From Streptomyces spinosisporus (lineage in GTDB: Bacteria; Actinomycetota; Actinomycetes; Streptomycetales; Streptomycetaceae), in the NCBI RefSeq assembly GCF_022698145.1, contig NZ_JALDAX010000010.1, forward strand, positions 248,001-312,000: a stretch of 64,000 nt of DNA, in the 5' to 3' direction. The position numbers and the translations under genes are program-made. Of the stretch, positions 44,495 to 51,990 are shown piece by piece (the first letter of the stretch is position 1; each line of letters starts with the position of its first letter). The notes under the pieces are model-generated. The model saw only the letters and a list, made by a program, of their open reading frames with translations. It was not told the origin of the DNA and made no database searches.

Positions 44495-45187
44495 ATGAGT
44501 GAGACGGGCGGCCCCGGCGGTGTGCTGGTCGTGGACGACGATCCGGCCATCCGCCGTTCGCTGGAGCGCGGCCTCAGGCTGAGCGGCTTCAAGGTGCGCA
44601 CGGCGGAGGGCGGTCACGAGGCGCTCGCGGCGATCGGCCAGGCGCCGCCGGACGTTCTCGTCCTCGATGTGTCGATGCCGGAGATGAGCGGCATCGAGGT
44701 GTGCGAACGGCTCCGCGGGGACGGCCAGGACCTGCCCGTGCTGATGCTCTCGGCGCTCGACGAGACGTCCGACCGCATCGCCGGGCTCCAGGCGGGCGGC
44801 GACGACTACCTGGTCAAGCCGTTCGCGCTGCAGGAACTGGTGCTGCGGCTGCGCGCGCTGCTGCGCCGCCGGCCGCCCGCGGGGGAGGTGCTGCGGGTCG
44901 CGGGGCTCGTGATCGACCCGGCCGCGCGCACCGCCGAGCGGGACGGACGGCCGCTGGAGCTGACCCGGCGCGAGTTCGAACTCCTCGAAGTGCTCGCCCG
45001 CAACACCGGGCTCGTCCTGACCCGCGACCAGCTCCTGGAGCGGGTGTGGGGCTACGACTTCGACGTCCGCACCGACGCCGTGGACACCTTCGTCAGCTAT
45101 CTGCGGCGCAAGCTGGAGGCGGGCGGGCGGCCCCGGCTCGTGCACACCGTCCGCGGAGTGGGCTTCGTGCTCCGGGACGAGACGTGA
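44495..45187 (+). CDS. OmpR-type response regulator
   Basis: A 230-residue regulator: receiver with VVDDDPAIR and phosphoacceptor Asp58 (VLDVSMPEMSG), conserved Lys in DYLVKPFAL, then a winged helix (LELTRREFELLEVLARNTG, TDAVDTFVSYLRRKLEAGG). ATG at 44495 behind GAGGGAGGGG. It is paired with the kinase eight bases downstream. Layout resembles MprA/TcrA-type regulators, but the target is unknown. Confidence 0.95.
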   Translation: MSETGGPGGVLVVDDDPAIRRSLERGLRLSGFKVRTAEGGHEALAAIGQAPPDVLVLDVSMPEMSGIEVCERLRGDGQDLPVLMLSALDETSDRIAGLQAGGDDYLVKPFALQELVLRLRALLRRRPPAGEVLRVAGLVIDPAARTAERDGRPLELTRREFELLEVLARNTGLVLTRDQLLERVWGYDFDVRTDAVDTFVSYLRRKLEAGGRPRLVHTVRGVGFVLRDET

Positions 45188-45194
45188 GGCCGTC

Positions 45195-46673
45195 GTGAGG
45201 CTGTCCACCCGGATCGGCATCGCCGTCGGGGTCACCGTGCCGCTGCTGGTGCTGGCCAGCGGCTGGCTGCTGCTGCGGCTGGTCGACCACGATCTGCACA
45301 CCGCCGAGGACGACCATCTGCGGGCCCGCGCCGCCGCCGTGGTCCCCGACGCCCGGGCCCTGCTGCGGGCCAGTGCGGGCGGGCGGCCCAAGGCCGCCGA
45401 CAACCGCGAACGGCAGCTGTACACCGCCGCCCTCGACGTCGGCGTCCGCGTCGTCGGCCCGGACGGCACCTTCAGCGGGGGCCCGCAGCCGGACGCCTCG
45501 GTGCCGCTCCCCGCGCGCAGGAACACGCCGGTCACCGTGCGGGACGGCGCCACCAGCTGGCGCGCGCTGACCGTTCCGGTCAGGACGGGACGCGGCCCCG
45601 GGACCCTGACGGTCTTCTCGCCCAACGCCGCCGACCAGGCCCAACTGCGGCTCGTACGGCGGCGGGTGCTGTGGACGACGCTGCTCGCCGTGCCGCTGTC
45701 GGGGCTGCTCGCCTGGGGCATCGCCACCGGCGCGAGCGGCCCGCTGCGCCGGCTCGGCCGCCGTACCGCCGGACTCGACCCGCGCACCAGCACCGCCCGG
45801 CTGCACCACGAGCCGACCGGCGTCACCGAGGTCGACGACCTGGCGGCCACCCTGCAAAAGGCCCTCGCCCGCTACGACGAACAGGCCGCGCGCACCGCCG
45901 AGGCGCTGGACACCGCCCGTTCCTTCTCCTCGGCGGCCTCCCACGAACTGCGCACCCCGCTGATGAGCATGGGCACCAACCTCGACATCCTGGCCGGCCA
46001 CCCCGGTCTGCCCGAGGCGGAGCGCGCCGAGGTGCTGGCCGATCTGCGCGCCGAACACGCCCGCCTGCTGAACCTGCTGGTGATGCTGCGTGAACTGGGC
46101 CGCGGCGACTTGGTCGAGGCGGAGGCCTTCCGGACGGTGGACGTGTCGGAGACGGCGGACGCCGCGGTCGCGGAGGCGCGGGCGCGGGTCCCGGACGCGC
46201 GGATCACCCTGGACGCGGTGCCCGGGGCGACGGTCCACGGCTGGGAGCCGGGACTGCGGCTGCTCCTGGACAATCTGCTGGCCAACGCGCTGGCGCACGG
46301 ACGGGACGCGGCGGGCCGGGCGAGTGTGGCGGTCGGTGTACGGCGTGTGGCCGAGGCGGGCGCGGGCGACCAGGTCGTGGTGACCGTCGACGACCGTGGC
46401 CCCGGAGTGCCGCCCGAGGCCCGCACCCGGATCTTCGAACGGTTCCGGCGCGGCCCCGGCAGCGCGGGCACCGGCCTCGGCCTGACGCTCGTGGCCCAGC
46501 AGACGGCGCTGCACCGGGGCACCGTCACGGTCGCCGACGGGCCCGGGGGGACCGGCGCCCGCTTCGAGGTACGGCTGCCGTCCACGGGCGGCACGCTGCC
46601 CGCCCAGCGGGACTGGCTGATCACCACCGCCGGGACAAAGCGGTCACAGAGTTTCCCCAAAGATGCTTCCTAG
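45195..46673 (+). CDS. Sensor histidine kinase (HAMP-HisKA)
   Basis: A 492-residue kinase: membrane helix about 8-28, periplasmic-side sensor domain about 29-155, second helix about 158-178, HAMP segment, then HisKA with the His in SSAASHELRTPLMSMG and an ATPase (LLLDNLLANALAHGRDAA, DRGPGVPPEARTRIFERF, GTGLGLTLV). GTG start. It belongs with the OmpR-type regulator upstream. The sensor domain is not recognised. Confidence 0.94.
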   Translation: MRLSTRIGIAVGVTVPLLVLASGWLLLRLVDHDLHTAEDDHLRARAAAVVPDARALLRASAGGRPKAADNRERQLYTAALDVGVRVVGPDGTFSGGPQPDASVPLPARRNTPVTVRDGATSWRALTVPVRTGRGPGTLTVFSPNAADQAQLRLVRRRVLWTTLLAVPLSGLLAWGIATGASGPLRRLGRRTAGLDPRTSTARLHHEPTGVTEVDDLAATLQKALARYDEQAARTAEALDTARSFSSAASHELRTPLMSMGTNLDILAGHPGLPEAERAEVLADLRAEHARLLNLLVMLRELGRGDLVEAEAFRTVDVSETADAAVAEARARVPDARITLDAVPGATVHGWEPGLRLLLDNLLANALAHGRDAAGRASVAVGVRRVAEAGAGDQVVVTVDDRGPGVPPEARTRIFERFRRGPGSAGTGLGLTLVAQQTALHRGTVTVADGPGGTGARFEVRLPSTGGTLPAQRDWLITTAGTKRSQSFPKDAS

Positions 46674-46728
46674 CCTCCCTGCGACCCGGACGGCCGAAGG
46701 TGGTCGTCCGCGAAGTACGGAGGCTGAG

Positions 46729-47136
46729 ATGGACGTACGACGACGCAGGCGCACCCTTCTCGTCGGGATGGCCGCCGCGGCACTCGTGGCGACCGGCACC
46801 GGAGTGGCCGCGGCCGAGAGCGCGCCCTCCCCGGCGGCGGCACCGACCGGCGACGGGGCGCACAGGCTGTGCAAGCGGCTGCCGAAGATCGACCACCGCA
46901 TCGACCGCGCCCTGAAGCGGCTGGACGCCGGCGCCGCCACACGCGGTTCCGTCGCCCGGCTGCAGGCACGCGTGGACAACGCCAAGAGCGCGGGCCACGA
47001 CGAGATCGCCACCTATCTGCAGGACCGGCTCACCTTCCGCAAGTCGCTGATCACCACGCTCCAGCAGCGCGAGAAGGACCTGGCCGACGTCCGGACGTGG
47101 TGCTCGGACCACGACAACGGCGCGAAGGGCAAGTGA
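46729..47136 (+). CDS. Small exported helical protein
   Basis: A 135-residue protein with a signal peptide (RRRRRTLLVGMAAAALVATG, then VAAAES cleavage) and a helical charged mature part (CKRLPKIDHRIDRALKRLD) with two cysteines. ATG behind CGGAGG. It sits after the two-component pair and overlaps a lipoprotein gene, so it may be regulated by or signal to that kinase. Function unknown. Confidence 0.85.
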   Translation: MDVRRRRRTLLVGMAAAALVATGTGVAAAESAPSPAAAPTGDGAHRLCKRLPKIDHRIDRALKRLDAGAATRGSVARLQARVDNAKSAGHDEIATYLQDRLTFRKSLITTLQQREKDLADVRTWCSDHDNGAKGK

Positions 47137-47354
47137 TGCGTGCCCGTGCGGCGGCGGCCACGACCCTGCTGGCCGTGACCCTCCTCGCCGGCTGCGCCGG
47201 GGAACACGGCTCGACGGCCACTACACCCTCGTCGTCCGTCACTCCCTCGACGAGCCCCTCCGGCTACGCGGACATGGAGAAGAAGGTGGCCGCGGCCGAG
47301 TCCGCACTGGCGCAGGCGGACAAGGACGCGGCACGGGACGACACGGACCGCTAG
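47136..47354 (+). CDS. Small lipoprotein
   Basis: A 72-residue lipoprotein: TTLLAVTLLAGC supplies the lipobox (LLAGC, Cys20) after a basic start. The mature part is Ser/Thr-rich, then a short charged helix. The ATG overlaps the previous stop (TGATG). It is convergent with the adenosyltransferase gene. Unknown function. Confidence 0.85.
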   Translation: MRARAAAATTLLAVTLLAGCAGEHGSTATTPSSSVTPSTSPSGYADMEKKVAAAESALAQADKDAARDDTDR

Positions 47355-47360
47355 CGCGGC

Positions 47361-47933
47361 TCAGCGCTCCCCGCCCGGCACCCACAACACATCCCCCGTC
47401 TCCTTGTTCGCCACTCGGGCCAGGATGAAGAGCAGGTCGGAGAGGCGGTTGAGGTAGGTGGCGGTGAGGGGGTTCATCGTTTCGCCGTGGGCCTCCAGCG
47501 CCGCCCAGGTGGAGCGTTCGGCTCGGCGGGCCACTGTGCAGGCCTGGTGGAGCAGGGCCGCGCCGGGGGTGCCGCCGGGGAGGATGAACGAGCGGAGCTT
47601 CTCCAGCTGCTCGTTGAAGCGGTCGCAGTCCGCCTCCAGCCTGTCGACGTAGAACTGTTCCACCCGCAGCGGCGGGAACTCGGGTTTCTCCACCACCGGC
47701 GTCGACAGGTCGGCGCCCACGTCGAAGAGGTCGTTCTGGACGCGGGTGAGGACCGCCACGACCTCCGCGTCCAGACCGCCCAGCGCGATCGCGGTGCCGA
47801 TCACGGCGTTGGCCTCGTTGGCGTCGGCGTACGCCGAGATCCTGAGGTCGGTCTTGGCGACCCGGCTCATGTCACCGAGGTTGGTGGTGCCGCGGTCGCC
47901 GGTCCGGGTGTAGATGCGCGTCAGATTGACCAT
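47361..47933 (-). CDS. Cob(I)alamin adenosyltransferase (PduO type)
   Basis: A 190-residue enzyme transferring the adenosyl group of ATP to cobalamin. The ATP-binding N-terminus IYTRTGDRGTTNLGDMSRV, the DANEANA segment and the C-terminal RAERSTWAALEAHGE and YLNRLSDLLFILAR are family signatures. It lies 13 bases after the ABC permease gene in the same direction and may be co-transcribed. Confidence 0.95.
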   Translation of the reverse strand: MVNLTRIYTRTGDRGTTNLGDMSRVAKTDLRISAYADANEANAVIGTAIALGGLDAEVVAVLTRVQNDLFDVGADLSTPVVEKPEFPPLRVEQFYVDRLEADCDRFNEQLEKLRSFILPGGTPGAALLHQACTVARRAERSTWAALEAHGETMNPLTATYLNRLSDLLFILARVANKETGDVLWVPGGER

Positions 47934-47946
47934 GTGGCCAGCGTAA

Positions 47947-48696
47947 TTACGCTCGGGCCGTCCGGAACACGCGTGTGCCCACTGTCACGGCGAGGCCGGA
48001 CAGACCGAGGGCGACCAGCACGCCGTAGAGCATGTGTCCGGTGGTGTACGAGCCGACGTAGGCGTCGCGCACCGCGTCCACCAGATAGCGGAACGGCATC
48101 AGGTGCGAGAGCACGTCCAGCCAGGCCGGGGCGAGGCTCATCGGCAGCATCAGGCCGGACAGCAGCATCGACGGCATGGTCATGGCGTTGACCAGCGGCC
48201 CGAACTCCTGCGGAGTGTGCACCTTCATCGCCATGGCGTACGACAGCGAGCCGAGCGAGACCGTGAGCAGGGCGACGAACGCGAAGCCGATCAGAACCCC
48301 GCCGAGCGGCGCGCGCAGCCCCATCGCCACCGCGGCCAGCACCAGCAGCACCGCCTGGAAGACGAAGACGGTGGTGTCGCGCAGCACCCGGCCCAGCAGC
48401 AGCGCCAGCCGGCTGACCGGGGTCACCCGCATCCGCTCGACCACGCCCTGGCTGTTCTCGATGATGATCGAGAACCCGGCGAACGACGCCCCGAACAGGC
48501 CGAGTTGGAGTAGCAGCCCGGGCACGAGCAGCTGCCACGAGCTGCCCCGCCCGCCCAGCGGCAGACCGGTCAGCAGCGGCCCGAAGAAGCAGAGGTAGAG
48601 CAGCGGCATCAGCAGCCCGAAGAGCAGCGCGAAGCGGGAGCGCAGGGACTGACGGAGATAGCGGCCGTAGATGAGGGCCGTGTCCTGGAGCAGCAT
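47947..48696 (-). CDS. ABC-2 type exporter permease (drug-resistance type)
   Basis: A 249-residue protein with six membrane helices of the ABC-2 (DrrB/NodJ-like) type: GLLMPLLYLCFFGPLL, GLLLQLGLFGASFAGFSII, the RMRVTPVSRLALLLGRVLRD loop, and the ending GHMLYGVLVALGLSGLAV. It partners with the ATPase 44 bases upstream. Start ATG 48696, AAAGGAA about 12 bases upstream. Confidence 0.93.
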   Translation of the reverse strand: MLLQDTALIYGRYLRQSLRSRFALLFGLLMPLLYLCFFGPLLTGLPLGGRGSSWQLLVPGLLLQLGLFGASFAGFSIIIENSQGVVERMRVTPVSRLALLLGRVLRDTTVFVFQAVLLVLAAVAMGLRAPLGGVLIGFAFVALLTVSLGSLSYAMAMKVHTPQEFGPLVNAMTMPSMLLSGLMLPMSLAPAWLDVLSHLMPFRYLVDAVRDAYVGSYTTGHMLYGVLVALGLSGLAVTVGTRVFRTARA

Positions 48697-48740
48697 GGTG
48701 GGAGGGATTCCTTTATGGCTGACGGCTGACGGCTGAACGG

Positions 48741-49523
48741 CTATACGGCTACGGGGGTGGCGTCGACCGGCGCGGGGCCGCGGCCGGTGATCGCGAGGAA
48801 CGTGTCCTGGAGGCTCGCGTCGATCGAGCCGCCGTGCTCCAGCTTGAGCGCGCTCGGTGTGCCGTCGGCGACGACCACGCCCCGGTCGACGATGACCAGG
48901 CGGTCGGAGAGCGCGTCGGCCTCGTCCAGGTAGTGCGTGGTCAGGAAGACCGTCGTGCCGTGCTCGTCGCGCAGCCGGCGGATCAGGTCCCACAGGTCGG
49001 CCCGGCTGCCGGGGTCGAGTCCGGTCGTCGGCTCGTCGAGGAACAGGACCTTCGGGCGGTGGGTGAGCGCCATCGCGATGTCCAGCCGGCGCCGCTGTCC
49101 GCCGGACAGCGCGGACGTCTTGCGGTCGAGGAGCTCGTCCAGGCCCAGCTCGCGCGCCAACTCCCCGGCGCGAGCGATCGCCTGAGGCTTCGTCAGGCGG
49201 TAAAGGCGGCCCTGGGTGACGAGTTCCTCGCGCACGCTGATCTGCGCGTCGACCCCGCCCGACTGGGCGACATAGCCGCAGGCCCGGCGGACGCCGGCCG
49301 GATCGGCGGCGAGGTCGTGCCCGGCGACGGTGGCCGCGCCGCCGGTGGGGGCGAGCAGGGTCGTGAGCATGCGCAGGGTGGTGGTCTTGCCGGCGCCGTT
49401 CGGACCGAGGAAGCCGAGGATCTCGCCCTCGCGCACGGTCAGGTCGATGCCGCGGACGGCCTCCACGGGGCCGCGTCTGGTCTGGAAGGTGCGGGCCAGT
49501 CCGGCCGCGCTGATGACTGCCAT
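48741..49523 (-). CDS. ABC exporter ATPase (DrrA-like)
   Basis: A 260-residue ATPase. Walker A GPNGAGKTTT, Q-loop YVAQSGG, signature LSGGQRRRLD, Walker B VLFLDEPTTGLD, H-loop TTHYLDEAD. The C-terminus GTPSALKLEHGGSIDASLQD resembles drug exporters of the DrrA group. It is divergent from the TetR gene, which probably controls it. Confidence 0.95.
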   Translation of the reverse strand: MAVISAAGLARTFQTRRGPVEAVRGIDLTVREGEILGFLGPNGAGKTTTLRMLTTLLAPTGGAATVAGHDLAADPAGVRRACGYVAQSGGVDAQISVREELVTQGRLYRLTKPQAIARAGELARELGLDELLDRKTSALSGGQRRRLDIAMALTHRPKVLFLDEPTTGLDPGSRADLWDLIRRLRDEHGTTVFLTTHYLDEADALSDRLVIVDRGVVVADGTPSALKLEHGGSIDASLQDTFLAITGRGPAPVDATPVAV

Positions 49524-49569
49524 GCCCCACAGAAAAACAGAGACTCACCAATTTTGCAATGACCCCAAG

Positions 49570-49604
49570 TTTTCAGTGAGGCCAGTCAAAGCTAGGATTC
49601 GGTC
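49570..49604 (+). promoter_or_regulatory. tetR promoter, probably leaderless
   Basis: TTTTCA (49570-49575) and TAGGAT (49593-49598) are 17 bases apart. Transcription would start at or near the ATG at 49605, and no ribosome-binding site is present, so the mRNA is probably leaderless. The ATPase promoter must share this 81-base gap. Confidence 0.6.
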
Positions 49605-50246
49605 ATGGCAGAGGGGCTCAGGGAGCGGAAGAAGCGGCAGACCCGCCAGTACATCTCGGACGTCGCCACCGGCCTGTTCGTGGAGCGGGGCTTCGACGCC
49701 GTGACGGTCGCGGAGATCGCCGAGGCCGCTGACGTCTCCGTCAACACCGTCTACAACTACTTCCCCGCGAAGGAGGACCTCTTCTTCGACCGCTCCGCCG
49801 GCCTCGTGGACCGGATGGCCCGCTGGGTGCGCGGCCGGAACAAGGGGGAGTCGGCGGCGTACGCCGTCCTGCGGGAGCTGCGCGAGGAGGTCGAGGCGGT
49901 CTCGCCGCGGATCGGTCTGATGTCCGGCTACGCCGCCTTCATGCGCGTCATCGAGAACGCACCCGCGCTGCGCTCCCGGCTGTGGGCGATCGGGCAGGAG
50001 GTTCAGGCCAATCTGGAGCGGACCCTGCGCGAGGAGACCGGCGCGGCCGACGACGACCCGATGCCGCATCTGATCGCCGGTCAGCTCGGCTGGGTGCACA
50101 GCACTGTCATGGGCGTCATCGGCCGCGAGATGGTCAAGGGGCGCAATCCGGGCGAAGTGTCCCGAGAGGTACTGGTCCTTCTTGACGACATGGAGGAGCT
50201 GTTGGGAGAGAAGGTCCTCAACTACGCCGTCCGGAGCACGGAATGA
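49605..50246 (+). CDS. TetR-family repressor
   Basis: A 213-residue regulator. The N-terminal TetR helix-turn-helix is VTVAEIAEAADVSVNTVYNYF with FPAKEDLFFD after it; the C-terminal ligand domain is diverse. It is divergent from the ABC exporter and most likely represses it until a substrate is bound. Likely leaderless (see promoter). Confidence 0.93.
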   Translation: MAEGLRERKKRQTRQYISDVATGLFVERGFDAVTVAEIAEAADVSVNTVYNYFPAKEDLFFDRSAGLVDRMARWVRGRNKGESAAYAVLRELREEVEAVSPRIGLMSGYAAFMRVIENAPALRSRLWAIGQEVQANLERTLREETGAADDDPMPHLIAGQLGWVHSTVMGVIGREMVKGRNPGEVSREVLVLLDDMEELLGEKVLNYAVRSTE

Positions 50247-50380
50247 CCCGAGCCGGTGTGATGTCCGTCAGATGAGACGTGACGCGCATTACTTACCGGT
50301 CACACAGCACCGACAGAGCGCTAAGGTCCGCCGCAGAGAGATAAACAGCGGGTAAGGCGTTTCAAAGGGGAGTCGCAACA

Positions 50381-51229
50381 GTGGCACGGAAGCTTGCCGT
50401 CATCGGCGCCGGCTTGATGGGTTCCGGCATCGCCCAGGTCTCCGCCCAGGCGGGCTGGGAGGTCGTCCTGCGAGACGTCACCGACGAAGCCCTCGACCGT
50501 GCCGTCGGCGGCATCCAGGCGTCGTACGACAAGTTCGTGAGCAAGGGGAAGCTGGAGGCGCACGACGCCGACGCCGCCCTCGCCCGCATCACCACGACCA
50601 CCGACCTGGACGCCGCCGCGGACGCCGACGTCGTGGTCGAGGCCGTCTTCGAGAAGCTCGAGGTCAAGCACGAGATCTTCCGCGCGCTCGACAAGATCGT
50701 GCGCCCGGAGACCGTGCTCGCCTCCAACACCTCCGCGATCCCGATCACCAAGATCGCGGCGGCCACCGAGCACCCCGAGCGGGTCGTCGGTGTCCACTTC
50801 TTCTCGCCCGTGCCGATGATGCAGCTCGTCGAACTCGTCCGCGGCTACAAAACCAGCGACGAAACCCTCGCCACCGCGCGGGAGTTCGCCGAGTCCACCG
50901 GCAAGACCTGCATCGTCGTCAACCGCGACGTCGCGGGCTTTGTGACGACCCGTCTCATCTCGGCGCTCGTCGTCGAGGCGACCAAGCTCTACGAGTCGGG
51001 CGTGGCGAGCGCCGAGGACATCGACCTCGCCTGCAAGCTGGGCTTCGGCCACGCGATGGGCCCGCTGGCCACGGCGGACCTGACCGGCGTCGACATCCTG
51101 CTGCACGCCACCGGAAACATTTACACCGAGTCACAGGACGAGAAGTTCGCTCCGCCGGAGCTGATGCGCCGCATGGTTGACGCCGGCGACATCGGACGCA
51201 AGAGCGGGCGGGGCTTCTACACGTACTGA
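50381..51229 (+). CDS. 3-hydroxybutyryl-CoA dehydrogenase
   Basis: A 282-residue enzyme oxidising 3-hydroxybutyryl-CoA. NAD motif LAVIGAGLMGSGIAQV, catalytic His in GVHFFSPVPMMQLVELV and the FGHAMGPLATADLTG segment of the C-terminal domain. It ends GDIGRKSGRGFYTY, a typical end. GTG behind GGGGAG. Role in butyrate and acetoacetyl-CoA metabolism. Confidence 0.95.
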   Translation: MARKLAVIGAGLMGSGIAQVSAQAGWEVVLRDVTDEALDRAVGGIQASYDKFVSKGKLEAHDADAALARITTTTDLDAAADADVVVEAVFEKLEVKHEIFRALDKIVRPETVLASNTSAIPITKIAAATEHPERVVGVHFFSPVPMMQLVELVRGYKTSDETLATAREFAESTGKTCIVVNRDVAGFVTTRLISALVVEATKLYESGVASAEDIDLACKLGFGHAMGPLATADLTGVDILLHATGNIYTESQDEKFAPPELMRRMVDAGDIGRKSGRGFYTY

Positions 51230-51399
51230 AAACATCAGTACGTACCGCCACTGAGACCGCACAAGCCCCTGGAGCATCACCCGCAGGGGTGAATTGGGTA
51301 TCGGTTCGCTTACAGACGGCAACCTCGTTGCCGCTGAAGCAGTCAGACGTTGCACAGCCACCGTCACGGAGTACGCCACCGCATTCACGGGGAGCGCAT

Positions 51400-51723
51400 A
51401 TGTACATCAGGGGCGACCACGCCGAGCTGGTCGTCGGGGGCCGCCTCGACGTCCGCAGCGCGGCGGACGCCCGTACGGTCCTGCACTCGGCTGTCGACGA
51501 CGGAGCCGGCGACCTGGTGCTCGACCTGTCCGAACTGGACTCCTGGGACGCCACCGGACTCGGGGTGATCATGGGTGTCCACCGGCGGGCCGGCCGGTGC
51601 GGCCGGCGCCTGGTGCTGCGCGACGTACCGCCGCAGATGCAGCGCCTGCTGGTGGCCACCCGGCTGCACCGGATCCTGGCGATCGAAGGGGGCATCGGGG
51701 TGGAGTCACTGCCCCGCGTGTGA
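51400..51723 (+). CDS. STAS-domain protein (anti-sigma antagonist type)
   Basis: A 107-residue STAS domain: HAELVVGGRLDVRSAADART, DLVLDLSELDSWDATGLGVI and QRLLVATRLHRILAIEG. The phosphorylatable position of anti-sigma antagonists is Thr in DATGLG. ATG behind GGGGAG. It could bind an anti-sigma kinase, but none is adjacent. Confidence 0.88.
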   Translation: MYIRGDHAELVVGGRLDVRSAADARTVLHSAVDDGAGDLVLDLSELDSWDATGLGVIMGVHRRAGRCGRRLVLRDVPPQMQRLLVATRLHRILAIEGGIGVESLPRV

Positions 51724-51990
51724 CACCCCGGATTGCTGTGATGCGGGATGCGGGGGAGCACCGGACGCACCGCGGCGCAGGACATGTCACGTGCAATCCT
51801 CACGAGACTGTGACGTCTGGCACGGAGCGATACCCCGGGCTGTCGTAGATACTGAGCGAAGGTTTAGGGTTCGGTCGCCCGCTGCCTGATGTCCCTGCGA
51901 GCGGGTCCGGACCAGAAGCGACAGCGCGGTGTGCAGCAAGGCCGGGAGGGGCTAGAGGCACACACGACGCTTTTGGGGGGCTTGAAACCT

